A DNA stretch of 36,491 nt, from the NCBI GenBank assembly GCA_947630765.1, contig CANRIX010000022.1, positions 1 to 36,491 of the forward strand, in the 5' to 3' direction. Shown piece by piece: positions 21,750 to 28,888 of this stretch. Position 1 is the first letter of the stretch. Each line of letters begins with the position of its first letter. Under the pieces are notes generated by a model, which made no database searches, was not told the origin of the DNA, and saw only the letters and a program-made list of their open reading frames with translations. Made by a program: the position numbers and the translations under genes. This DNA comes from an uncultured Clostridia bacterium (GTDB taxonomy: Bacteria > Bacillota > Clostridia > Oscillospirales > CAG-382).

Positions 21750-22226
21750 TCATTTGTGATAGATCCCGCCGGACAGGATCGTGAAACCGCGATAGACCTG
21801 CTCGGCAAGCAGCAGGCGCGCCAATCGGTGCGGGAACGTCAGCGCCGAAAGCGAAAGCCGGAAATCGCATTCCCGCTTGAAGCGCTCGTCCAGCCCGTGG
21901 CTCGAACCGATGACGAAGCAGAGCGGGGACGACGCGGTCTTTTCGCGCAGCAGCTCGGCGAACGCTTCCGACGTCAACTGCTTCCCCTCGACGCAGAGCG
22001 CGACGGTCGCGCACCCCTTCGGCAGGGCGGCGCGGATGCGGACGGCTTCCTTTTCGAGCGCTTTCGCGACCAGCGTCGGGTTGGTCTCCTCGGCGACGCG
22101 CTCCTCCGGGATGCAGACCGTGCGGTACGCGCAGAACCGCTGCAGGCGCTTCCGATACTCCTCCTCCGCCTCGCGGAAGTAGCTTTCGCGGAAGTCCCCG
22201 ACGTGCAGTACGGTGACGGATATCAT
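21750..22226 (-). CDS. rlmH: 23S rRNA (pseudouridine1915-N3)-methyltransferase RlmH
   Basis: RlmH is a SPOUT-family methyltransferase that uses SAM to methylate pseudouridine 1915 in helix 69 of 23S rRNA on assembled 70S ribosomes. The 158-residue protein has the knotted SAM site FVIGSSHGL (about 108-116), the conserved LSLSALTFPHRLARLLLAEQ and the terminal GGIYHK, the family end. Its ATG overlaps the stop of the preceding flavin reductase gene by 4 nt, giving translational coupling in the transketolase-rqcH run. Confidence 0.96.
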   Translation of the reverse strand: MISVTVLHVGDFRESYFREAEEEYRKRLQRFCAYRTVCIPEERVAEETNPTLVAKALEKEAVRIRAALPKGCATVALCVEGKQLTSEAFAELLREKTASSPLCFVIGSSHGLDERFKRECDFRLSLSALTFPHRLARLLLAEQVYRGFTILSGGIYHK

Positions 22227-22795
22227 CTCTTTTGCGGCTTTTTCCGCACGGAAACGCCAAAACTGCCGATCCGCCGCCCGAGCGCGTAGTAGGCGCCGTG
22301 GCTGTACGCCAGCAGGTCCGCTTTCTCCAATCGCAGCTTGCCGTCCTCCCCGAGCAGGCGTTCGTCGACCGTGACCGCCGTGACGTCCGCGAGGAACATC
22401 ACATGGCTGCCGAGCGGCTTCTCCTCAAAGACCCTGCACTCCAGCGTGACCGGGCATTCGCCGACGGACGGGCAGGGGACGGTCGAAGATTCCTCCGCCG
22501 TCAGGTGGAACCGCTCGAACTTGTCGAAGTCCCGCCCGGACTTCACGCCGCACAGGTCCACCGTTCGCACCAGCCGTGCCGGCGGCAGATTGATGCAGAA
22601 CGCCCCGCTTTCGCGGAGCAGCTCGAACGAATACCGCTCCGGGCGGACGGAAATATAGGTCCGCGGCGGCTTCGAGCAGACGACGCCGGTCCACGCGACC
22701 GTGAACACGTTCCGCTTCGTCCCGTCGCCGCAGCTGACCAGCACCGCCGGCACCGGCGCGAGCAGGACGCTCCCTTTCCAAACCTGCTTTGGCAT
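22223..22795 (-). CDS. flavin reductase family protein (FMN-binding split barrel)
   Basis: About 190 residues of the flavin reductase-like/FlaRed family, FMN-binding split-barrel proteins that reduce flavin or act as flavoenzymes in anaerobes. Start SVLLAPVPAVLVSCGDG, then NVFTVAWTGVVCSKPPRTYI, YSFELLRESGAFCINLP and the closing YYALGRRIGSFG are as expected for clostridial members. I start at ATG 22795, 12 nt after GGAAAGG; GTG 22807 is possible but too close to that site. It lies 34 nt after rqcH and overlaps rlmH by 4 nt. Substrate unknown. Confidence 0.88.
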   Translation of the reverse strand: MPKQVWKGSVLLAPVPAVLVSCGDGTKRNVFTVAWTGVVCSKPPRTYISVRPERYSFELLRESGAFCINLPPARLVRTVDLCGVKSGRDFDKFERFHLTAEESSTVPCPSVGECPVTLECRVFEEKPLGSHVMFLADVTAVTVDERLLGEDGKLRLEKADLLAYSHGAYYALGRRIGSFGVSVRKKPQKR

Positions 22796-22828
22796 TTTGC
22801 GCCACAACCTTTCCGAAAATCTGTCCGT

Positions 22829-24565
22829 TTATTCCTGCGCGAACGGGTCGCGAGCGTCCACGACGGCGGAAAAATACGTCTCGTAGGTGACGAACCCCGG
22901 CGGACTGCCCGCCGGCTTGCGCAGGTGCTTGACGCGGGTGTAGTCCACCTCCACGTTCGTGCTGCCGCGCTTCTCGCTGTGGTACGCGGCGAGCATCGCC
23001 GCCTCGGTGTAGTCGCGGTCGGTCGGTTCGACGCCGTTCGTCACCAGAATGACGTGCGAACCGTGGAATTTCTTGATGTGGAACCACACGTCCCGCTTGT
23101 CCGCCGCGCCGGTCAGGGCGTCGTTTTGCAGGTTGTTCCGCCCGACGCGGACGGTCATGCCGTCGGTCGTGACGAAGGAGAGCGGCTTGGAAAGCGGTTC
23201 GCGCTTCTTTTTCTTTTTCCCGTTCCGCCCGTCCGGCTCCTTTTGCCGCGTCAGCCCGGTTTCCGCCAGCTCCCGGCGGATCTCCGCGAGGTCGGAAAGC
23301 CCGCTCGCCCGTGCGACCGCGTCGAGGATGCTTTCGAGGTGGTCGATGCGCCGTTCGTCCAGTTCGACCTGCACGGTCAGCGCTTCGGCGGCCCGCTTGA
23401 GCTTGGCGTACTTCTTGTAGCAGACCTGCGCGTTCTGCGCCGGCGTTTTCCGCGCGTCCAGCGCCAGCGTCACGTCCTTGCCGGTCTCGTAATCCGTCAC
23501 GACCGCACGCGACGCGCCCGGCTCGATCCGGTAGAGGTTCGCCATGATCAGGTCGCCGGTCTTGCGCAGTTCCTCCCGCTTGGAACAGTCCGCCAATTCC
23601 TGCCGCTGGGACGCGAGCTTGCGCTGTTCCCGCGCGAGGTGCGTGCGGACGGTCTTGAGGATGTCCGATGCGTAGGACTGCAGGTTGACGGTTTCCTCCT
23701 TTTCGGCGAAATAGGAAAGCAGCAGCTCGGAAAAGCTGTTCTTCCGCCGCAGCTCCAGCCCCGTGTACTGCGTCAGCGGCAGGTACGCGTACTCCACGCC
23801 CTTTCCGCCGTCGTACACGGCGCAGGGCTGGAATTCCCGCCGCCGCACCAGCCCGACGACCTCCTCGAACGCGGCGACCGCCCGCTCGGACGGGATCTCC
23901 CGCGCGAGCGCGTCCGTCCGCCCGCAGGCGCGGAAGCAGATCTCCCGCGCGACCGCCGGGGAAAAGGCGCAGAACTTCGCGATCAGCAATTTGTCGAGCG
24001 GCATGTCGCCGTTTGCGTCGAGCAGGGAAACCAACTGCTCCCGCGTGACCTGCAGCGCGTCCAGCTTCGCCTGCGGCGCGGGCGGTTCATAGGGCAGCCC
24101 GGGCATGACCTGCCGCACCGCGGCGGTCAGATCCGCCGTCGAGGTCGCGCCGAGGATGCGCCCGTCCGCCCCGACCAGGATCAGGTTGGAATACTTGCCC
24201 ATCATCTCCGCGTAGACGGTTTTCTGCCGCAGAAAGCCGAGCTCGTCGGCGGATTCAAAGCGGAAGCACAGGATGCGCTCCCGCTCGACGCAGGACACGT
24301 CGGTCAGCCGCCCGTTCTGCAAATGCTTGCGGAACAGCATACAGAGGGGGGTCGGGTCCGCCGGACGGGCGAACGGCTCGTCGGTGACGGCGGCGAGCGG
24401 GCGGGACGCGGACGCCGAAAGGATCAGGTTGGTCCGCCGCCCCTCGCGATACAGGCAAAAACACAGACAGGACGGGGAACTTTGGTGGACCTTTTCCACC
24501 TTCGCCCCCGTCCAGGACCGCAGTTCTTCCGCGACTGCGACGCAAAAATATCCGTCAAACGCCAT
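22829..24565 (-). CDS. rqcH: NFACT family ribosome quality-control protein RqcH
   Basis: RqcH (YloA/Rqc2 homologue) binds obstructed 50S subunits with peptidyl-tRNA and adds alanine tails that mark stalled chains for degradation. The protein has 578 residues, normal length. Order: NFACT-N (MAFDGYFCVAVAEELR onward to about 200), HhH region, coiled coils (about 270-420), and NFACT-R (VRVGRNNLQND, WFHIKKFHGSHVIL, VDYTRVKHLRKPAGSPPGFV). The DR motif that B. subtilis RqcH needs for tRNA-Ala recruitment appears here as Glu96-Arg97 within ERERILCF. ATG 24565 is preceded by GGAAAGG and overlaps the nif3-like gene end by 11 nt. Confidence 0.93.
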   Translation of the reverse strand: MAFDGYFCVAVAEELRSWTGAKVEKVHQSSPSCLCFCLYREGRRTNLILSASASRPLAAVTDEPFARPADPTPLCMLFRKHLQNGRLTDVSCVERERILCFRFESADELGFLRQKTVYAEMMGKYSNLILVGADGRILGATSTADLTAAVRQVMPGLPYEPPAPQAKLDALQVTREQLVSLLDANGDMPLDKLLIAKFCAFSPAVAREICFRACGRTDALAREIPSERAVAAFEEVVGLVRRREFQPCAVYDGGKGVEYAYLPLTQYTGLELRRKNSFSELLLSYFAEKEETVNLQSYASDILKTVRTHLAREQRKLASQRQELADCSKREELRKTGDLIMANLYRIEPGASRAVVTDYETGKDVTLALDARKTPAQNAQVCYKKYAKLKRAAEALTVQVELDERRIDHLESILDAVARASGLSDLAEIRRELAETGLTRQKEPDGRNGKKKKKREPLSKPLSFVTTDGMTVRVGRNNLQNDALTGAADKRDVWFHIKKFHGSHVILVTNGVEPTDRDYTEAAMLAAYHSEKRGSTNVEVDYTRVKHLRKPAGSPPGFVTYETYFSAVVDARDPFAQE

Positions 24566-25316
24566 GGTTTTCCTTTCCGTAGACCGCGCAGACCGCCCCG
24601 CACCGTGCCGCAAGATCGGCGAGGAACGGCAGGACCGGCGTTTCGGACGCCGCGTGCGTCACGCACAGCAGGTTCAGCCCCAGTTCCCGGCAGTCGATCA
24701 GGTGGTTATGCAGTACTTCGCCGGTCACGAACGTGTCCGCTCCCGCTGCAAGGACTTCCGCGATCTCGTCCTTTCCGCAGCCCGCGACGATCGCGACCCG
24801 GCGCACGGTCTCCCGCGCTTTGACCGTCGGGAACGGCGTCACGCCGAGCTTTTGCCCCACGAATGCGGCGAAATCGTCGAATTTCTCATACCCTTCCGGC
24901 ACGCCGCCGACCCGCCCGTAGGGGACGAACGCTTCGGGTTCCCGCAGCTCCAGCAGCGACGCGAGGCAGTCGTTGACGCCCCCGTCCATGCAGTCCAGCC
25001 GCGTGTGGTAGGAAAGCACTGCGATGCCCGCCCGCACGCAGGAAATGACCCGCTTGCCGACGCTGTCCGACGGGGCAACGACCGGCAGGGGATGGAACAG
25101 CAGCGGGTGATGGGTCAGAATCACGTTGCAGGCGCGCTTCCGCGCTTCCTCGATGGCCTCGCCCGTGCAGTCCAGCGCACAAAGCACGCCCCGCACCGGC
25201 TCGTCCGGGTCCGGCAGGACCATGACCCCGTCGTGGTCCCACGGCTCCCGCAGCGACGCAGGGATCAGCGCTTCCAGCCGTCTGGCGAGCTCGCCGACCG
25301 TCAGGACGCCGCTCAT
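24555..25316 (-). CDS. Nif3-like dinuclear metal centre (DUF34) protein
   Basis: A 253-residue member of the DUF34/NIF3 family (YqfO/YbgI), ring-shaped hexamers with a dimetal site and possible GTP cyclohydrolase-like or metal-insertion roles. Metal-binding residues appear in LTHHPLLFHP (about 68-77), HTRLDCMDGGVND (about 103-115) and, near the C-terminus, TGEVLHNH and THAASE. It overlaps tktB by 4 nt upstream and rqcH by 11 nt downstream, so all are one operon. In B. subtilis yqfO neighbours trmK; the linkage with transketolase here is different. Confidence 0.9.
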   Translation of the reverse strand: MSGVLTVGELARRLEALIPASLREPWDHDGVMVLPDPDEPVRGVLCALDCTGEAIEEARKRACNVILTHHPLLFHPLPVVAPSDSVGKRVISCVRAGIAVLSYHTRLDCMDGGVNDCLASLLELREPEAFVPYGRVGGVPEGYEKFDDFAAFVGQKLGVTPFPTVKARETVRRVAIVAGCGKDEIAEVLAAGADTFVTGEVLHNHLIDCRELGLNLLCVTHAASETPVLPFLADLAARCGAVCAVYGKENHGV

Positions 25317-26248
25317 TTCCGCAGCAGGCGAAGGGTCTTTTCGACGATGCCCTCCGCGTTGAGTTTGTAGTAGTCCAAAAGCACCTCGGCCGAAGCGGAC
25401 GTGCCGAACACGTCCTCGATGCCCACGCGGGCCATCCTGGTCGGCAGGTTCTCCGAAAGCACCTCGGCGACCGCACTGCCCAGCCCGCCGACGATCGTAT
25501 GTTCCTCGGCGGTCACGACCGCGCCGGTTTTCGCCGCGTAGGACAGGACCAGTTCCTTGTCCAGCGGCTTGATGGTGTGGATGTCGATGACGGCGGCGTC
25601 CACGCCGTGCGATTTGAGCGCTTCCCGCGCTTCGAGCGCCGCAGCGATCAGGATCCCGGTCGCGAACAGCGCCACGTCCTTGCCGTCCGCCAGCACGTTG
25701 CCCTTGCCGAGTTCAAACTTGTAATCCGACGGGTCGAACACGACCGGCACCGCGTACCGCCCGAGCCGACAGTACACCGGCCCGTTGTACCGCAGGATCG
25801 CCCGAATCGCCGCCGTCGTCTCCGTCGCGTCGGCGGGGTTGACGACGACCATGTTCGGCGTTGAACGCATGATCGCGAGGTCCTCGCAGAATTGGTGGGT
25901 CGGCCCGTCCTCGCCGACGGTGATCCCGCCGTGGGACGCGCAGATCTTGACGTTCAGCTGCGGATAGGCGACCGAATTGCGGATCTGCTCGTACGCCCGC
26001 CCGCAGGCGAACATCGCAAAGCTCGAGCAGAACACCGGCGCGCCGGTCGACGCGATCCCGGCGGCGACCGAAATCATATTCGCCTCGGCAATGCCGCAAT
26101 TGATGAACCGTTCCGGGAATTTCTTCCCGAAAATCGCCGTCTGCGTGGAGCCGGAAAGGTCGGCGTCCATCACATAGAAATGCTCGGTCTCCCCGAGTTC
26201 CGCCAGCGTGTTGCCGTAGGCGACCCGCGTCGCGATCTTTTCAGCCAT
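25313..26248 (-). CDS. tktB: transketolase C-terminal subunit
   Basis: The 311-residue second half of a split transketolase, corresponding to the pyrimidine-binding and C-terminal domains. It works with the 26241-27119 product to transfer two-carbon units in the non-oxidative pentose phosphate pathway. ALGETEHFYVMDADLSGS, RFINCGIAEANMISVAAG (with the catalytic Glu of the TPP site) and GEDGPTHQ are the expected motifs. The two subunit genes overlap by 8 nt and the downstream Nif3-like gene by 4 nt. Split transketolase is common in Clostridia. Confidence 0.95.
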   Translation of the reverse strand: MAEKIATRVAYGNTLAELGETEHFYVMDADLSGSTQTAIFGKKFPERFINCGIAEANMISVAAGIASTGAPVFCSSFAMFACGRAYEQIRNSVAYPQLNVKICASHGGITVGEDGPTHQFCEDLAIMRSTPNMVVVNPADATETTAAIRAILRYNGPVYCRLGRYAVPVVFDPSDYKFELGKGNVLADGKDVALFATGILIAAALEAREALKSHGVDAAVIDIHTIKPLDKELVLSYAAKTGAVVTAEEHTIVGGLGSAVAEVLSENLPTRMARVGIEDVFGTSASAEVLLDYYKLNAEGIVEKTLRLLRK

Positions 26249-27119
26249 TGCAAACGCCTCCCTTCGTCGCCTTGCGGCAGTCCTCGAGCGTTGCCGTCAG
26301 CTCCCGCATGGCGACCTCATATTCCGGCTGCTTCGGCGCCTTGCCGTGCCAGCCGGCCTGGTCCTCCATGAAGGAGACGCCCTTGCCCTTGACCGTCTGG
26401 CAGACGATCACCGAGGGCTTGCCGGTCTGCTCGCCGTTTCGCTTCGCGGCTTCGACCGCCGATTCGATCTGCTCGAACGAATGCCCGTCGACGACCTGCG
26501 CGTACCAGCCGAACGCTTCAAATTTCCGATCGATCGGGGTCGGGTCCATGACCTGCCGCACGTCGCCGTCGATCTGCAGGCGGTTGAAATCCACGAACGC
26601 GATCAGGTTCCCGAGCCGGTAATGCCCGGCGAACATCGCCGCCTCCCAGACCTGCCCTTCCTGCAGTTCCCCGTCGCCGAGCACGGCGTACACGCGGTAC
26701 GGCGCACCCTCGCGCTTGCCGACGAGCGCCATGCCCGCCGCCGCCGAGATACCCTGCCCGAGCGAGCCGGTCGACATATCCACGCCCGGGACGTTCTTCA
26801 TGTCCGGGTGCCCGGAAAGGTAACTGCCTAACTTTCGCAGGGTGTTGAGGTCCTCGACCGGGAAGAAGCCGCGCATCGCGAGCGCCGCGTAGAGCGCCGG
26901 ACAGCAATGCCCCTTCGAGAGGACGAAACGGTCCCGCGCAGGCCAATGCGGGTCGGCGGGGTTGACGCGAAGCTCCTGGAAATACAGGAACGCGAGCAGG
27001 TCGGCGATCGAGAGCGACCCGCCCGGGTGGCCGGACTTCGCGTGGTAGATCGCGTCCACGGCGCGAAGCCGGATTTCCGCCGCCCGTTCGGCGAGCAGAA
27101 GCGCTTGAGCTGTTTGCAT
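26241..27119 (-). CDS. tktA: transketolase N-terminal subunit
   Basis: A 292-residue TPP-pyrophosphate-binding half of split transketolase. HAKSGHPGGSLSIADLLAFL (about 24-43), RFVLSKGHCCPALYA (about 65-79), MSTGSLGQGISAAAGMAL and GDGELQEGQVWE (TPP-Mg motif GDG...N, with the Asn in FVDFNRLQIDG) are all present. ATG 27119 follows AAGAAGG about 7-13 nt upstream. Immediately upstream is the structured RNA region 27141-27392, whose closing helix ends only a few bases before this ribosome-binding site, so that RNA could affect tkt expression if transcribed on this strand. Confidence 0.95.
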   Translation of the reverse strand: MQTAQALLLAERAAEIRLRAVDAIYHAKSGHPGGSLSIADLLAFLYFQELRVNPADPHWPARDRFVLSKGHCCPALYAALAMRGFFPVEDLNTLRKLGSYLSGHPDMKNVPGVDMSTGSLGQGISAAAGMALVGKREGAPYRVYAVLGDGELQEGQVWEAAMFAGHYRLGNLIAFVDFNRLQIDGDVRQVMDPTPIDRKFEAFGWYAQVVDGHSFEQIESAVEAAKRNGEQTGKPSVIVCQTVKGKGVSFMEDQAGWHGKAPKQPEYEVAMRELTATLEDCRKATKGGVCNG

Positions 27120-27140
27120 AGGGGTGATAACCTTCTTTCT

Positions 27141-27392
27141 TAAGGTGAGGGACGTCGAGCCTGTGCCGCTTCACGCGGGGGCTTTTTTCGCTTGACTACC
27201 GTGGCTCGGTCGCATGGAAACTTCTTCGAGGGTCCCTCTGCGTGAAGTGCGAAGCAGTTTCCGCCGAGCGGATTTGTGTTCAGGCGAGGAAAAGTCCGCA
27301 GAGAATACTTGACGTATTGTCAAGGGCTTTGACGAAGCATGAGCGCGAATCAGCCGGTGAAAACCGGCATGGGTTCGGCGCCCCTCACCTTA
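27141..27392 (+). ncRNA. candidate structured non-coding RNA (class not assigned; raiA-like possible)
   Basis: TAAGGTGAGGG (27141-27151) can pair with CCCTCACCTTA (27382-27392), closing a domain of about 250 nt. Inside are many paired elements: CGAGCC/GGCTCG (27156-27161 with 27203-27208), CCGC-TTCAC-GCGG, CTCTGCG/CGCAGAG (27236-27242 with 27298-27304), TCCGC-CGA-GCGGA, TTGAC-GTATT-GTCAA and GCCGGT-GAAA-ACCGGC, the last a GNRA hairpin only on the plus strand. CTTCACGC (27169-27176) also matches GCGTGAAG (27240-27247), so alternatives or a pseudoknot are possible. There is no plausible reading frame. Size and setting recall the raiA ncRNA of Firmicutes, but I could not confirm its consensus. 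Strand is uncertain; on the minus strand it would be a tktA leader. Confidence 0.6.
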
Positions 27393-28310
27393 CACACCCA
27401 TCCCTAATTTTCGGACGGTTTCCGTCAGAAACGCCGGACGATCCGCTTCAAAAGCCAAGACCTCCCCGGTCACGGGATGTGTGAATTGAATATACTTTGC
27501 GAATAAACATTGCCCGGACAGCCCGAGCTTGTCCTTTCCGGGCGCATACACCGGGTCGCCCGCGACGGGGTGCCCGAGGTAGGCCATGTGGACCCGGATC
27601 TGGTGCGTGCGGCCGGTTTCGAGCGTCAGTTCGAGCAGGGAATAGTCCCGCTTTTCGCTTTCGGCGAGCACGCGGTAACGGGTGACGGCGGGCTTCGACC
27701 CGCGATCGGTGACCGCCATGCGCTTGCGGTCGGTCGGGTGCCGCCCGATGGGCGCGTCGACGACCCCGGTCCTTTCGCGGAAGGTCCCGCGGCAGACCGC
27801 CTCGTATTTCCGCACGAACGAATGCGTCGAGATCTGCTCCGCCAGCCCGACGTGCGCTTGGTCGGTCTTCGCGACGATCAGCAGTCCCGCCGTGTCGCGG
27901 TCGATGCGGTGCACGATGCCCGGGCGGATCTTCCCGTTGATGGAGGACAGCCGCCCCCGACAGTGGTAGAGCAGAGCGTTGACCAGCGTCCCGTCCGGGT
28001 GCCCCGGGGCGGGGTGGACGACCATGCCCTGCGGCTTGTTGACCACCAGCAGGTCGTCGTCCTCGTAGACGATCTCGATCGGCAGGTCCTGCGGCAGGAC
28101 GTCCAACTCCTCCGGCGGCGGCAGGGTATAGGTCAGCTCCGCGCCCTCCCGCGCTTCGTCCCGCTTGCGGGCGGGCTTCCCGTCGAGCAGGACGTCCCCG
28201 TTTTCGAGCAGTTTCTGCGCGTGCGAACGGGTCAGCCCGGTCAGCTCGGCGAGCAGAACGTCCAGCCGTTTGCCGGCGTGTTCAGGCGGGATGCGCAGCG
28301 TTTCCATCAT
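27390..28310 (-). CDS. RluA-family 23S rRNA pseudouridine synthase (RluD-like)
   Basis: A 306-residue pseudouridine synthase: N-terminal S4 RNA-binding domain (RLDVLLAELTGLTRSHAQKL, about 14-33) and a catalytic RluA domain with HRIDRDTAGLLIVAK (catalytic Asp near 139) plus LETGRTHQIRVHMA. It isomerises uridines in 23S rRNA helix 69 or a similar site; RluD-like is the best match in Firmicutes (YlyB). Its ATG overlaps the lspA stop (ATGA), as in the conserved lspA-rluD pair of Bacillus. The stop codon coincides with the first bases of the closing helix of the structured RNA. Confidence 0.93.
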   Translation of the reverse strand: MMETLRIPPEHAGKRLDVLLAELTGLTRSHAQKLLENGDVLLDGKPARKRDEAREGAELTYTLPPPEELDVLPQDLPIEIVYEDDDLLVVNKPQGMVVHPAPGHPDGTLVNALLYHCRGRLSSINGKIRPGIVHRIDRDTAGLLIVAKTDQAHVGLAEQISTHSFVRKYEAVCRGTFRERTGVVDAPIGRHPTDRKRMAVTDRGSKPAVTRYRVLAESEKRDYSLLELTLETGRTHQIRVHMAYLGHPVAGDPVYAPGKDKLGLSGQCLFAKYIQFTHPVTGEVLAFEADRPAFLTETVRKLGMGV

Positions 28311-28888
28311 TTTTTATTGCCGTCGGTCGTGCCGTCGCGGTCGTCAGACGAATTTTCTGGCTCGTCGGACGGATTTTCGACCGATTCCGACGCGGTTTCG
28401 CCCGTTTCCGCCGCCTTTTCGGCTTCCCGCAGGCGTTTTTCCACGCGCGGCTCGACGAACAGCAGGTACACCCCCAGCGCCACCGCGCCGCAGGTCACGA
28501 AGATGTCCGCGACGTTGAACACGGCGAACCGCATGAACGTGAAATCCAGAAAATCCACGACCGACCCGTACAGCACGCGGTCGATCAGGTTCCCGAGCCC
28601 GCCGCCGAGCACCATCGCGAGCGACACCGTCAACAGCGGATGCCGCCGGGAATACCGAACCAGCAGATACACGATCAACCCCATCGCGAGCATAGAAAAC
28701 CACAGAAACAGCCACCGATGCCCGGAAAGGATGCTGAACGCGGCGCCGTCGTTCTTCGTGTAGTACAGCCGAAGCCCGGGAAAGAGCGCACGCGCGTCGC
28801 CGACGGCGAAATGCGACGAAACGAACGCCTTCGTGATCTGGTCGAGCGCGACCGCGCCCAGCGCGATGGCGGCGGCGAGGATCAGCAT
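28307..28888 (-). CDS. lspA: lipoprotein signal peptidase (signal peptidase II)
   Basis: LspA cleaves signal peptides from diacylglyceryl-modified prolipoproteins in the membrane. From ATG 28888 the product has 193 residues with four hydrophobic segments. The catalytic aspartates are in GNLIDRV (Asp103) and FNVADIFV (Asp128); TKNDGAAFSIL is the conserved N-terminal loop. The last 45 residues are a Glu/Ser/Asp-rich tail beyond the usual end, a feature also seen in neighbouring divIVA and yfhO. The start overlaps the ileS stop by 7 nt and the stop overlaps rluD. Confidence 0.95.
   Translation of the reverse strand: MLILAAAIALGAVALDQITKAFVSSHFAVGDARALFPGLRLYYTKNDGAAFSILSGHRWLFLWFSMLAMGLIVYLLVRYSRRHPLLTVSLAMVLGGGLGNLIDRVLYGSVVDFLDFTFMRFAVFNVADIFVTCGAVALGVYLLFVEPRVEKRLREAEKAAETGETASESVENPSDEPENSSDDRDGTTDGNKK

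Noticed and set aside
27280..27300. GAGGAAAAGTCCGC as RNase P RNA conserved region I
   Set aside because: It has an extra A, lies about 145 nt from the 5-prime end of the element rather than near 60, the element is too short and I see no matching conserved region V.
27361..27392. GGTTCGGCGCCCC as the T-arm of a tmRNA or tRNA
   Set aside because: No acceptor end, no tag reading frame and no matching D or anticodon arm.
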